A DNA stretch of 64,000 nt from Parcubacteria group bacterium Greene0714_7 (GCA_007378985.1 VMHB01000001.1:62001-126000); one strand, 5' to 3'. Positions 14,442 through 23,405 are shown, counted from the stretch's first letter. Notes: generated by a model not told the origin, from the sequence alone. A program made the numbers and translations.

Positions 14442-15761
14442 TCAGGTTCCTTCTTCCCACGAACTCAAATAGTGTTTTTGTTCTTCGGTGAGGGTATCAA
14501 CGTAGATGCCCATAGAAGCGAGTTTTAAGTTAGCGACACGGTTTTCTATTTCTGGATCAATTTCATACACGCCAGCTTTTAGTGTTGCTTTATTGGCAAC
14601 AACCCACGATGAAGCAAGTGCTTGTGTTGCAAAGCTCATATCCATAACGGATGCGGGATGACCTTCAGCGGCTGCGAGGTTTACTAAGCGTCCTTCGCCA
14701 ATAACATAGAGTCTTTTACCGCCTACGAGGTATTCATCAACATTTTTGCGCACATCTTTTGTCACTTTTTCAGCCATTGCTTCAAGTGCTTTCAGATTTA
14801 TTTCCACATCAAAGTGACCTGAATTGCAGAGAATAGCTCCGTCTTTCATGGCAGGGAAGTGTGTTTTGTCGATGACATTGATGTCCCCTGTGAGTGTGCA
14901 GAAGATGTCGCCAATTTTAGCGGCCTCTTTCATGGGCATAACCTCAAACCCGTCCATAACGGCTTCAAGAGCCTTAATAGAATCCACTTCAGTAACTATA
15001 GTGCGTGCTCCCATACCACGAGCGCGCATGGCAAATCCTCGTCCGCACCAGCCGTATCCTCCAACCACAACTACTTTGCCGGCGATGAGGGCGTCAGTTG
15101 CACGAATGATACCGTCCAAGGTTGATTGGCCAGTACCGTAGCGATTGTCAAAAAGATTTTTTGTTTTTGCATCGTTCACGGCAACAACAGGTATTTTTAG
15201 TGCACCATCTTTTGCCATTGCACGAAGGCGGATGACTCCTGTGGTTGTCTCCTCCATGCTTCCCATAATTTGTGTTGCTTTCTCAGGGTGATCGCGGTGA
15301 ATGGTAGTTATGAGGTCTGCCCCGTCGTCCATGGTGATAACAGGGTTGTGTGCAATAGCGGCTTCAATGTGTGAGAAGAATTTTTCTTTATCTTCAGCGC
15401 GAATGGCATACACGGGGATGCCGTAGTCGACAACTAAGCTCGCTGCGACATCGTCTTGTGTTGAAAGGGGATTGGAGGCTACTAGGAGCACATTAGCGCC
15501 ACCAGCTTTTAGTGTACGCATGAGGTTTGCGGTTTCAGCGGTGACATGGAGGCATGCTGAAAAATTCATATCTTTAAACGGGAGTTCTTTTTCAAATTGT
15601 GCACGCACATCACGAAGTACCGGCATGTCGCGTTCTGCCCATTCGATTCTTTTCTTTCCAAGAGGTGCGAGAGCTATGTCTTTAATATCGTATTCCATCC
15701 CGTTGTGAAGTTTGGCGTCATTTCCTGCAGGGTTTTTATTAGAGTTTGTTGAGATATCCAT
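14442..15761 (-). CDS. ahcY: S-adenosylhomocysteine hydrolase
   Basis: Splits S-adenosylhomocysteine into adenosine and homocysteine, relieving inhibition of methyltransferases. 439 residues, normal length. Seen: CLHVTAETANL, the NDAKTKNLFDNRYGTGQS lysine/aspartate region of the active site, NAD-binding VVVGGYGWCGRGFA, and NSGHFDVE near the C-terminal third. The neighbouring PfkB kinase 66 bp upstream in the same direction could remove the adenosine. The ATG at 15761 is preceded by a long leader with TATAAT about 22 nt before it. Confidence 0.95.
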   Translation of the reverse strand: MDISTNSNKNPAGNDAKLHNGMEYDIKDIALAPLGKKRIEWAERDMPVLRDVRAQFEKELPFKDMNFSACLHVTAETANLMRTLKAGGANVLLVASNPLSTQDDVAASLVVDYGIPVYAIRAEDKEKFFSHIEAAIAHNPVITMDDGADLITTIHRDHPEKATQIMGSMEETTTGVIRLRAMAKDGALKIPVVAVNDAKTKNLFDNRYGTGQSTLDGIIRATDALIAGKVVVVGGYGWCGRGFAMRARGMGARTIVTEVDSIKALEAVMDGFEVMPMKEAAKIGDIFCTLTGDINVIDKTHFPAMKDGAILCNSGHFDVEINLKALEAMAEKVTKDVRKNVDEYLVGGKRLYVIGEGRLVNLAAAEGHPASVMDMSFATQALASSWVVANKATLKAGVYEIDPEIENRVANLKLASMGIYVDTLTEEQKHYLSSWEEGT

Positions 15762-15827
15762 ATGTTATTTTAAGTTGAAGGTGATTATATAAGGAAATGC
15801 ATTGCAACGCCAAACTCTACAACAGGA

Positions 15828-16766
15828 TTATGAAGGTAGTGATTCTTTAAAATTTTCTTTATAGCGCGCTCCCAAGCTTATTGGATTAAAGATGTGGGTT
15901 TGGGTTCCCCGAAGTTCAACTGTATAGCACGCAACGAGTCCTGCAAACTTGCCTATGGTTTCAAGTGGCCAGCCTTTCAAAAGTCCATGCATAAAGCCCG
16001 CACGGTATGCGTCTCCAGCGCCAGTTGGGTCAATACTGTTCTTAGGAGTTCCTGCTGGAACTTTAATAATCATATTGCCTTTTCGTATTTCCGAGCCCTC
16101 TCTACCAAAGGTTGTAACCAGTATTTCTGTGTGCGTTAACATGTCTTCCGCGCTCCAGCCTGTTTTCTTTGTGATGAGTGCTCGCTCATAATCGTTTACG
16201 ATGCATACCTTTGCGCCTTCCATGCCTTTTTTTATGTCATCGTCAGAGATGTTGCTGATTTGCTGTCCGGGATCAAACATAAAAGGGATGTTGTGTGTGC
16301 GACAAAATTCAGGGATAGTACGCATATCTTCTGGGTTGCCGGGAGCAACAATGACGAAAGAATCTTTGTCGATAGTGTGCTCGCTCAGGGTGTACGGTAA
16401 TTGCATAGCGCCCGGATAAAACGCACTAATCTGATTGTATTTTTGGTCCGTCATGACAGTAGCGAACGCCGTGCGGAGGCTTCCATTAATGCGTATGCGT
16501 CCAGTTCCAACGTGGTGTGAGGTCATCCACTTCATATACGGCTCAAAGTCGTTTCCCGCGTTTGCCACTATGACAGCTTCATCACCGAGGAGGGAGAGTG
16601 TGTAAGCAATGTTGCCTGCAGTACCTCCGTAGGACTCTTCTAGGGAGTCCACATAGAAGCTCACATTGATGTCGTGGATTTTTTCCGGCAGGATATGATC
16701 ACCAAAAAGACCTTTGTAGTCCATGATACGGTCGTAGGCGAGTGATCCTGAGATGAAGATTTTCAT
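15828..16766 (-). CDS. PfkB-family sugar/nucleoside kinase, probably adenosine kinase
   Basis: Ribokinase-fold kinase, 312 residues. Seen: an N-terminal GG-type motif in ESYGGTAGNIAYTL and the C-terminal anion hole and catalytic base DPTGAGDAYRAGF. PfkB enzymes phosphorylate many substrates; the position directly upstream of ahcY makes adenosine the best guess, because AMP formation pulls the SAH reaction forward. Sequence alone does not fix the substrate. Confidence 0.82.
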   Translation of the reverse strand: MKIFISGSLAYDRIMDYKGLFGDHILPEKIHDINVSFYVDSLEESYGGTAGNIAYTLSLLGDEAVIVANAGNDFEPYMKWMTSHHVGTGRIRINGSLRTAFATVMTDQKYNQISAFYPGAMQLPYTLSEHTIDKDSFVIVAPGNPEDMRTIPEFCRTHNIPFMFDPGQQISNISDDDIKKGMEGAKVCIVNDYERALITKKTGWSAEDMLTHTEILVTTFGREGSEIRKGNMIIKVPAGTPKNSIDPTGAGDAYRAGFMHGLLKGWPLETIGKFAGLVACYTVELRGTQTHIFNPISLGARYKENFKESLPS

Positions 16767-16779
16767 ATAAAGAAAGGGG

Positions 16780-16855
16780 TTAGCTTCTAGGTGCTAGGTT
16801 CTAGCTTTCTGAAAATTGAAAAGCTAGCACCTAGTTCCTAGTACCTAAAACCTAT
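16780..16855. repeat. CTAGG/GCTAG low-complexity inverted stretch
   Basis: Variants of TTCTAGGTGCTAGG form a left arm, and CTAGCACCTAGTTCCTAG a right arm, around TTTCTGAAAATTG. The same words occur, partly reversed, at 23495-23582 and 25567-25606. Confidence 0.7.
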
Positions 16856-16902
16856 CCCAGAGTTTACCTCGTGAGCTGAAAAAATAAAAGAAATCGAAGA
16901 AC

Positions 16903-17826
16903 CTACCTCGTTTTCAAATGAACATAGATGTCTTCTAGTGCTTTCACCGCATCTCCTGCGGCGATGTTGTTTTGGTGGTACAGACTGCTAGTGCAATCAC
17001 CAGCAGCCCAAATTCCAGTGCAGGATGTTTTTTGTGTTTTGTGGTCAATAATAATGCGTCTGTATTGATCGAGCTCAACTAAACCGTCAACGAATTCAGT
17101 TGAAGGGACCATGCCGATTTCAACAAATATTCCTGAAACAGCGAGTGTAGATTCCGCTCCAGTGACGAGGTTTTTATATCGAAGACCATTCACAAACTTT
17201 TCTCCAGTGATTTGGAGTGTTTCAGCGTTTAAGAATCCCTTCATGTTTGGGTGCGCTAATACTTTCTCAACGGTAACAGGGTCAGCGGCGTATTGTTCTC
17301 CTCGGTGTAAGAGTGTAACGCTTTTTGCGTATGCCAAAAGTTGGGCGGCTGTTTCAAACCCAGCATTACCTCCGCCGATGACTACAACATCACTACCGCT
17401 AAACAAAGGTCCGTCACAAGATGCACAGTAGGTAACTCCTTTATTGTCGAACTCATGAGCACCTGGAGCATCTAATTTTCTTCTTGAGCCTCCTGCTGTT
17501 ACGAGAACAGTCTTCGCATTGTAGGACTTACCAGTCTTTGTGGTGATGGTGAAATGTCCATCTTCTGAAGCAACTTTGAGTACACGCTCTCCCGTAACGA
17601 TATCGACAACGGAGCCTGCGTATGCGCGCACATGTGCTTCAAGATTTTTTGCTAGATCTGCACCTGAGATTGCTGGCGTGCCAATCCAATTTTGTATTTC
17701 CTCTGAGACAACGCTTTGTCCGCCGAAAAGGTCAGTAATCAGTACTGTTTTTAAAAGTTTGCGTGCTGCGTATACACCTGCCGCTGAGCCTCCGGGCCCG
17801 CCTCCAATTATTGCAACATCGTACAT
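16903..17826 (-). CDS. trxB: thioredoxin reductase-like FAD/NAD(P) oxidoreductase
   Basis: Passes electrons from NADPH through FAD to a redox-active cysteine pair. 307 residues, the low-molecular-weight TrxR length. Seen: FAD-binding GGGPGGSAAGVYAAR at residues 8-22, the redox pair CASC in VTYCASCDGPLF near 133-136, a second dinucleotide site VIGGGNAGFETA and C-terminal WAAGDC. No thioredoxin gene is adjacent; the peroxiredoxin at 51753 is a possible end user. Confidence 0.92.
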   Translation of the reverse strand: MYDVAIIGGGPGGSAAGVYAARKLLKTVLITDLFGGQSVVSEEIQNWIGTPAISGADLAKNLEAHVRAYAGSVVDIVTGERVLKVASEDGHFTITTKTGKSYNAKTVLVTAGGSRRKLDAPGAHEFDNKGVTYCASCDGPLFSGSDVVVIGGGNAGFETAAQLLAYAKSVTLLHRGEQYAADPVTVEKVLAHPNMKGFLNAETLQITGEKFVNGLRYKNLVTGAESTLAVSGIFVEIGMVPSTEFVDGLVELDQYRRIIIDHKTQKTSCTGIWAAGDCTSSLYHQNNIAAGDAVKALEDIYVHLKTR

Positions 17827-17830
17827 AAAA

Positions 17831-17865
17831 TAGCTTTCAGGTGTCAGCTTACAGCTTTCAGCTTA
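17831..17865. repeat. CAGCTTTCAG low-complexity stretch
   Basis: Repeated AGCTTTCAGGTGTCAGCTTA words just upstream of the trxB start. Similar wording at 29702-29767 and 41224-41250. Confidence 0.55.
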
Positions 17866-17936
17866 AAAAACAAAATCCACACCTCTCTTTAAAATAAAAA
17901 AACCAAGATGGATTTAAGATTCGGTTCAAAAAACAA

Positions 17937-17972
17937 CCCCCAACCCCTTTAGTTAACTAAAGGGGTTGGGGG
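17937..17972. terminator. 36-bp perfect palindrome between trxB and ftsZ
   Basis: Arms CCCCCAACCCCTTTAGTT and complement with no loop, flanked by A runs (T run on the minus strand). A second barrier behind the ftsZ terminator. Confidence 0.75.
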
Positions 17973-17980
17973 GTAAAAAA

Positions 17981-18004
17981 GAAAGCCGGAAGTTCCCGGC
18001 TTTC
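17981..18004 (-). terminator. ftsZ intrinsic terminator
   Basis: On the minus strand the stem AAAGCCGG/CCGGCTTT with a 6-nt loop is followed by CTTTTTT, a textbook intrinsic terminator 23 bp after the ftsZ stop. Confidence 0.88.
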
Positions 18005-18026
18005 TCAATACTCTTAACTCTATTCA

Positions 18027-19208
18027 TTAGTTCTTACGGTTTCTGCGCAAGAACGCAGGAACCGCTGCCCATTCATCATCTTCTTCAGCTGGTTTTGGTG
18101 CTGGCATATCGCGTCGTACTGGTGGGACGATCTCCTCGTCATCTACCCGACTTGGCATTACCGTATTGTATATTTTCCCCGACTGTTCCTCTTCTTTTTT
18201 CTCTTTCTTTGCACCGATTTGGAAGAGGGGTTGCCCGTGCACACTTGATGCCTCTTCAGGGAACCCAGTTGCAATGACGGTTACACGAACTTCGCCCTTT
18301 TTAAGTCGTTCATCTTTTGATGTGCCGAAGATAACTTTTGCATTTTTGTCGATTGATTCAGTAACAATTTGTGCTGCGGCCTGTACTTCAAGAAGTCCCA
18401 AGTCTTCACCTCCAGCAATTGAGAGCAAGACACCTTTTGCGCCATTGATAGAAATATCGAGGAGAGGGGAGTTGATTGCCAAACGAGCCGCTTCTTCTGC
18501 TCGCTTATCGCCTTGTGCAATACCGACGCCCATGAGTGCTGAGCCTGCATCTTCCATGATCGATTTGATGTCAGCGAAGTCGAGATTGATGTTACCTGGT
18601 GTGGTGATGAGATCCGAAACACCTTCAACTGCTTGTCGTAATACTTCATCACAAAGTGCAAATGCGCTTCGTACTGTTGTGTTTTGGTCAACGACAGCAA
18701 GTAAGCGATCGTTAGGAATAACAATCAAAGCGTCTACTTCTTTGCGGAGCTCATCGAGACCTTGTTCTGCAAGGCGCATACGTTGCTGACCTTCAAATGA
18801 AAATGGTTTAGTAACAACTGCTACCGTGAGTGCGCCAGTTTCTTTTGCAATTTTTGCAACAATAGGTGCAGCGCCTGTGCAAGTACCTCCACCCATACCT
18901 CCTGCAATAAAGACCATGTCAGATCCACGGAGTGTATCTTGAATTTCAGATTGTGTTTCTTCAGCGGCACGCTTACCAACTGCAGGATTCATTCCAGCGC
19001 CGAGACCTCGTGTGAGATTTTTCCCAATGTGGATTTTTGCTTTTGCTGATGATTGCTGGAGGTCTTGTGCATCAGTGTTGATGACGATGAAATCAACACC
19101 TTTTACTTTTGATGCAACCATGTGGTTGATGGCATTTTTACCAGAACCGCCGATACCGATGACGCGAATTCGTGCTGATGATTCCATTTCTGAATGTACC
19201 TGTACCAT
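18027..19208 (-). CDS. ftsZ: cell division GTPase FtsZ
   Basis: Tubulin-like protein forming the division ring. 393 residues: GTPase domain from about residue 12 with IGIGGSGKNAI, the tubulin signature near 106-112, the synergy NNDR-like IPNDRLL, and the C-terminal peptide AVPAFLRRNRK that binds FtsA. The signature reads GGGTCTG instead of GGGTGTG, putting a Cys next to the phosphate loop. The start may be ATG 19208 or the later ATG 19187 (MESSARIRV). The ftsA gene lies upstream on the same strand, separated by a small gene on the other strand. Confidence 0.95.
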   Translation of the reverse strand: MVQVHSEMESSARIRVIGIGGSGKNAINHMVASKVKGVDFIVINTDAQDLQQSSAKAKIHIGKNLTRGLGAGMNPAVGKRAAEETQSEIQDTLRGSDMVFIAGGMGGGTCTGAAPIVAKIAKETGALTVAVVTKPFSFEGQQRMRLAEQGLDELRKEVDALIVIPNDRLLAVVDQNTTVRSAFALCDEVLRQAVEGVSDLITTPGNINLDFADIKSIMEDAGSALMGVGIAQGDKRAEEAARLAINSPLLDISINGAKGVLLSIAGGEDLGLLEVQAAAQIVTESIDKNAKVIFGTSKDERLKKGEVRVTVIATGFPEEASSVHGQPLFQIGAKKEKKEEEQSGKIYNTVMPSRVDDEEIVPPVRRDMPAPKPAEEDDEWAAVPAFLRRNRKN

Positions 19209-19395
19209 GGTGTTTTTTGAGTTTTATTAAGCTAGTCGCCTTATAATAGAGAAAAGCGACTACTGTTGCAACGTTTGACTTTTCTATCAAATTGATTCGC
19301 TATTTAAGTCGAAATTTTGAAAAATGAGCGACCTACGAGGTCGTTCATTGTTGATTTTTCTATGTTAGAAAACCACATGATATATTTTATTTTCC

Positions 19396-19635
19396 ATGTC
19401 ATTTGAGACTCAACGATTTGTGGCGGAGATTGAAGTAGAGGATTGCCGTCATTCTTGGAAGTATAAAGTCGGTCAAGGGAATCTTTATCAGTGTAAAGAT
19501 TGCCGCGTGATCGGGTTGCTAAATCGGAATATGAACGAGATTGAGCCACTACGTTGCACAGTGTGTTCTCGATGGTCGAGCCGAATGGGGCAGGCGGGTC
19601 CGGTATGTATCGAGCATAAGCGTTCGTCGCTTTGA
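19396..19635 (+). CDS. hypothetical Cys-rich 79-residue protein between ftsA and ftsZ
   Basis: Starts at ATG 19396, opposite in direction to ftsA and ftsZ. Cys/His residues pair as CRH, CKDC, CTVC and C-x2-H (residues about 17-75), consistent with one or two zinc sites. An overlapping minus-strand frame exists (19304-19723), but it lacks any such pattern and runs into ftsA. An AT-rich TATATT box lies upstream. I do not recognise the family. Confidence 0.55.
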   Translation: MSFETQRFVAEIEVEDCRHSWKYKVGQGNLYQCKDCRVIGLLNRNMNEIEPLRCTVCSRWSSRMGQAGPVCIEHKRSSL

Positions 19636-19643
19636 TTTCTCTC

Positions 19644-20816
19644 TCAAGGCAAGAATTGTCGCAAAAATCCCATGACGGAATTACTGACTTCTTTGATAGC
19701 AATGCCAGCAGTAGGACGAGCAAAATTGTCGCCAGTCAGCCCCCATATAGTGAGTCCATAGGCTACCGCCCATGACGAATCTTTTATTTTTGCATCACTC
19801 GCAATATTAAGTGAAGCAATTTTTGAGTGGAGCTTCAATGCTGATTCTGCAATTTCTTTTATAGGGCCAATACCGGAACCACCTCCTGAAAGAACAATGC
19901 CTGCAGGGAGTAGTTGATCCTTACCAAGTTTTTTTAAATGACCATCGATGAGTTCAAAGATGTCAGTGAGTCGCGCAGTCAAAATGTCATCAAATTTTTT
20001 CTTTGAGTAGGTAGCGTTGGTTATTGCACCGAGTTTTAATTGCTCCGCTTCATCAAGTGAGATTCTGAGCCCCAATGCAATATCTTTTGTGATGTCCATC
20101 GAGCCAATGCGAAATACTTTCAGTGATACCGGCATACCGTTATCAAATACAACTATTGAAACTGTTTCAGCGCCTATGTTTGCAAGAACGCACCCGGCTT
20201 TTTTTTCAGCATTTGAAAGGGTAATGATGGATCCTGCGAGAGGTGACGCCATAGTATCAGCCACGGCAATATCAGCTCGCTCAACGGACTCAATGAGGTC
20301 GTTTACATGTTGCTCTAAACAGGTCACGAACAGTGTTTCGACAGAAAGTTTTGTTCCTTTCATTCCATGTGGGCGACCTAACACTTCTGAACCATCTATT
20401 GAAAACACCAAGGGCACCGTGTGGAGAATTTTCCTGTTTACCAGTCTTCCTGATACATTTTCGCGGGATGCGTCAATTGCTTTTTCGATATCAAGATCAG
20501 TAACTTCAGCGTCAGCTCGAGAAATAATTGCATCTCCTTTGCCTCGTACCTCATCAAGTCCAATGCCACCGATAGAGAGAAAGGCGGTTTTTATTTTTAC
20601 ACCTGCAAATTCTGAAGCCTGCGTCGCGGCAATGCGAATTGATCGAGCTACATCGTCTGCGTTTACAATGTAGCCATGTCGAAGCCCTTTTGATTCTGCA
20701 TATCCCGTGCCTATGATTTTTGGGAATAGAGAGGTGCGGTCTGCCGATTCGCGCGCAATGACAACGCGCACCTGATAGGTGCCAATATCGATGCCAACTG
20801 CGATACGGGGTGCCAT
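19644..20816 (-). CDS. ftsA: cell division protein FtsA
   Basis: Actin-like membrane tether for FtsZ. From ATG 20816 the protein is about 390 residues. Seen: phosphate-1 motif VGIDIGTYQVRVV, the 1C domain with SIGGIGLDEVRGKG, phosphate-2 CVLANIGAETVSIVV, adenosine motif IVLSGGGSGI and a C-terminal amphipathic stretch ending VMGFLRQFLP, which fits the membrane helix. The frame is open further upstream to 20909, but that part is the 32-bp intergenic repeat at 20830, so ATG 20816 is preferred. Confidence 0.92.
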   Translation of the reverse strand: MAPRIAVGIDIGTYQVRVVIARESADRTSLFPKIIGTGYAESKGLRHGYIVNADDVARSIRIAATQASEFAGVKIKTAFLSIGGIGLDEVRGKGDAIISRADAEVTDLDIEKAIDASRENVSGRLVNRKILHTVPLVFSIDGSEVLGRPHGMKGTKLSVETLFVTCLEQHVNDLIESVERADIAVADTMASPLAGSIITLSNAEKKAGCVLANIGAETVSIVVFDNGMPVSLKVFRIGSMDITKDIALGLRISLDEAEQLKLGAITNATYSKKKFDDILTARLTDIFELIDGHLKKLGKDQLLPAGIVLSGGGSGIGPIKEIAESALKLHSKIASLNIASDAKIKDSSWAVAYGLTIWGLTGDNFARPTAGIAIKEVSNSVMGFLRQFLP

Positions 20817-20829
20817 TGTAATAGGGGAT

Positions 20830-20861
20830 AGGCGACGCTTCGTCGGATCCGAAGGGATCAT
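20830..20861. repeat. 32-bp GGATCC intergenic repeat, copy 1
   Basis: AGGCGACGCTTCGTCGGATC followed by CGAAGGGATCAT. Contains a stem CGACG-ctt-CGTCG and a TCGGATCCGA palindrome. Sits just upstream of ftsA. Other copies: 31946-31977, 52415-52446, 61979-62010. Confidence 0.85.
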
Positions 20862-20909
20862 GTGGTTTTTACCACAAAACGTTGTCGTCAAACTTATCCT
20901 ATCACGCAC

Positions 20910-21302
20910 TCAGCTATACGGGGTGGGGATTTTCAGTGTTTTGCAGAACTTTTTTTCGAGAGCTTCCATTTTTTTACCGTGGTCGTGTCCTTGTAAGTGG
21001 AGCATTCCGTGAACGAAAAGAAAGGGGAGATAGGTGGCGGTCTCCATTTTAAATTGTGGTGCCTTTTTTTTCACCGCACTCATACAGATATATATTTCTC
21101 CAGTTTTTTTGGATAGAGGGAAGGAAAGAATGTCAGTTGGAACATCTTTCCCTCGGTAGTGCTGATTCAGTTCCTGCATTTTTCCCGGTGGGACGAAAAC
21201 AAGTGAGAGTGCATATTCTTTACCAAGTACTTTTTCTTTCATCATTGAAAAAGGCACTCGCGGAAGTGAGTGCCTTGCTGTATTTGCGACGACGAACTTC
21301 AT
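20910..21302 (-). CDS. ybeY: endoribonuclease YbeY
   Basis: Metal-dependent RNase for 16S rRNA 3' maturation and ribosome quality control. 130 residues from ATG 21302, which has a good Shine-Dalgarno AGGAAAGGA just upstream. The three zinc-binding histidines are in HGMLHLQGHDH (residues 98-108), the family signature. It ends just before the ftsA frame, with rpsU upstream in the same direction, so it is part of a translation/division block. Confidence 0.92.
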   Translation of the reverse strand: MKFVVANTARHSLPRVPFSMMKEKVLGKEYALSLVFVPPGKMQELNQHYRGKDVPTDILSFPLSKKTGEIYICMSAVKKKAPQFKMETATYLPFLFVHGMLHLQGHDHGKKMEALEKKFCKTLKIPTPYS

Positions 21303-21356
21303 TTCTTGTCCTTTCCTAAAATTCAATAACTGAAATTCTGTAGTCTAGATATTGTT

Positions 21357-21608
21357 TTATTTCGCACGCTTTTGAACACGGGCATTTGGATCAACGAGAC
21401 CGAGTCTCTCCAAAGTAGCTGATTTTTCATGCTTAGCGATACGACGGAGTGCTCCGGCACGGCGCTTACTCTGTGAGAGTTCACGTTGGCGGTATCGATT
21501 ATTTTTGACGCGACGGATAATTCCAGCTCCGAGTACTCTCTTTGAGAAACGGCGCACTAAACCCATCGTGTTTTCGGTCCCGGTCTTTGTTACTGAAACA
21601 TTAATCAT
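21357..21608 (-). CDS. rpsU: 30S ribosomal protein bS21
   Basis: Small basic protein of the 30S subunit near the anti-Shine-Dalgarno region. 83 residues, slightly longer than the usual 60-70. Helical and Arg-rich, with GLVRRFSKRVLGAGIIRRVKN and SKRRAGALRRIAKHEK, matching the bS21 pattern. 55 bp upstream of ybeY on the same strand. Confidence 0.85.
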   Translation of the reverse strand: MINVSVTKTGTENTMGLVRRFSKRVLGAGIIRRVKNNRYRQRELSQSKRRAGALRRIAKHEKSATLERLGLVDPNARVQKRAK

Positions 21609-21691
21609 TGTGGAGCATATTTAAGCACAGACTGCTCCCAGAAGCAACTCGAAATCGTTCGGTGTTTAGATGGTGTGTTTCCCTCTAACAC

Positions 21692-22801
21692 CTAAGCTCT
21701 ATGTCCTCGGCTTACGTACTGCGCAAGCTTGTCGAGAGGTAGTGTCATTTGTGCTTGTGTAACGACTGAGCGCACGATGGCTGTTTGATCCAAGGCTTCG
21801 CGTTGTCCAATGATGGCAATATATTTACTACCCGAGTCTGTTCCTTTCTGTACTTGATCACGCAGGCTATCCAACATCAATGCCTGACCTACTGCAACTT
21901 GAGCACGCCAGAGTGCCTCAAGTAATGCGAAAGAGCGAAGTTTTGCAGCATCCCCAACATGCACAATAAAGCACGCTGGTTCATCGTCGAGTGAATCAAT
22001 GTCAACTCTTCCCTGCATTTCCAAGCTTATAGCAACGGCTGGCTCTGCTTGGGTACCTCGTGCGCGTTTTGCGCATTCGTCGTATCTACCACCACTTGCA
22101 ACACGCACCCGTTCGCCTTTCTTATTTGTTCCTTCAATTGCGAATAAAAGTTCTGATTCAATACCAGGTTCTGCAATCAGTCGAGACTGTATAGAATAGG
22201 CAATACCTACTGATTCAAAGAGGGAAAGAGTCGAGAGCATTGTCTTGCGTGAATTTTCCGAAAGGTAATCGATTGAGCGTGGCATTTGTTCGACGCCCGG
22301 ATCATTCCTCATAATCATGGTGCGGTAGGCTGAGTCTGGATCATGTGGGGTAATTTGCTTCAAATCTTCTGGAATTGCTTCGGGGTGTTTTTTGAAAAAG
22401 TTTCCTAACTCACGAGTGAACCTTTTGCGTGACTCTGCATCACCTACTGATGACACAAGCACAGAAAGGTCAGTGAATCCCGCGACATCTACAATAGAAA
22501 GCGCTGTTTTTATTACTATGGCTGGTGCAATTGCGTGGCGCGTTGAAAAGATACCAAATGAAAGCAATGTGCCTGTACCTTTGCGTGATACTCCCCAAGA
22601 TTGTGTTGGTCCTTTGCCACTTTGAGCGAGGTTAACGAGCGCAACTGATGCTGTTGTTTTTTGATTTGTAGTTGCACTTGTGGCAACGAGCGCCCGGCGT
22701 GGAATTGTTGCAGGCTGCGTTGTGAATCCGTATGCGTAGGCAATGCGTGCAATTGATTGCTCGAGAGATTCATTCTGTTTTCCTTTTTCAATTGATCGCA
22801 T
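21692..22801 (-). CDS. divergent histidyl-tRNA synthetase-like protein
   Basis: 369 residues, class II fold. Seen: SSVGDAESRKRFTREL, which matches the HisRS block after motif 2, a following LDY-like region, RVASGGRYDECAKRA resembling the HisRS GGRYD motif, and a C-terminal domain IAIIGQREALDQTAIVRS like the anticodon-binding domain. The usual motif-2 region (RPERGRYREFYQ in HisRS) is poorly kept: GPTQSWGVSRKGTGTLLSFG. It could be the organism's HisRS, a HisZ-like subunit or an unknown paralogue; whether another hisS exists outside this window decides. Confidence 0.7.
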   Translation of the reverse strand: MRSIEKGKQNESLEQSIARIAYAYGFTTQPATIPRRALVATSATTNQKTTASVALVNLAQSGKGPTQSWGVSRKGTGTLLSFGIFSTRHAIAPAIVIKTALSIVDVAGFTDLSVLVSSVGDAESRKRFTRELGNFFKKHPEAIPEDLKQITPHDPDSAYRTMIMRNDPGVEQMPRSIDYLSENSRKTMLSTLSLFESVGIAYSIQSRLIAEPGIESELLFAIEGTNKKGERVRVASGGRYDECAKRARGTQAEPAVAISLEMQGRVDIDSLDDEPACFIVHVGDAAKLRSFALLEALWRAQVAVGQALMLDSLRDQVQKGTDSGSKYIAIIGQREALDQTAIVRSVVTQAQMTLPLDKLAQYVSRGHRA

Positions 22802-22840
22802 GTTTGTGAGGGATTAGTGGTTTGGATTAATAAGAAAACA

Positions 22841-23398
22841 TCATTGTTGCAACAGAACTGCACCAGGGAATAGATGTATTCGATCCAGTGGGAAGAGTCT
22901 CACTACGGGACGACCAATTATGTCAGCACGCGGTAGGTTGCCCCACGACCTTGAGTCAGAACTTTCGTTGCGGTTGTCACCCATGACGAAATATTCGTCG
23001 CTTCCGAGTGTGTATGTTGCGTGTTCATCACGCATTCGAGATAGATCGATGAAAGATTGATCAATAGTGAACGGCTCTGTGTTGGCTCCATGAATGATTA
23101 TTTTTTTATTTGTAGTTTCAATTTTTTCATTTGGTAAACCTATGATGCGCTTGATGAAAAATGTTTTTGGGTCTTTAGGGTATCGCATAATGATGACATC
23201 GCCACGCTTTGGGTCTTCAAAGTGGTAGGTAAGTTGATCAACAATAAGATATTCATTGTTTTCAAATGTGGGCACCATAGATGCACCACGTACAACAAAA
23301 GGTTGTGCGATAAACCAGCGAACAGGTATAACAATGAGGAGTGCGATGAGCGCGAATTTGATTGTGTCGGTGACAATCTCACGGCGCGTTTCATTCAT
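22841..23398 (-). CDS. lepB: signal peptidase I
   Basis: Membrane serine/lysine protease that removes signal peptides on the outer face of the membrane. 185 residues with one helix at about 12-32. Catalytic Ser40 in RGASMVPTF and Lys83 in FFIKRIIGLP; also GDVIIMRYP and VMGDNRNESSDSR. The ATG at 23398 is supported by a promoter with -35 TTGCGC, 17-nt spacer and -10 TACAAT (23406-23411), 7 nt before the ATG. The mini-pilins and secreted proteins in this window are likely substrates. Confidence 0.94.
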   Translation of the reverse strand: MNETRREIVTDTIKFALIALLIVIPVRWFIAQPFVVRGASMVPTFENNEYLIVDQLTYHFEDPKRGDVIIMRYPKDPKTFFIKRIIGLPNEKIETTNKKIIIHGANTEPFTIDQSFIDLSRMRDEHATYTLGSDEYFVMGDNRNESSDSRSWGNLPRADIIGRPVVRLFPLDRIHLFPGAVLLQQ

Positions 23399-23405
23399 AG
23401 AAAGA

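Noticed and set aside
18166..18789. Long plus-strand frame opposite ftsZ
   Set aside because: A Ser/Ala-rich shadow of the highly biased ftsZ coding strand.
19304..19723. Minus-strand frame of 139 codons between ftsZ and ftsA
   Set aside because: It overlaps the end of ftsA and the Cys-rich plus-strand gene and shows no family pattern.
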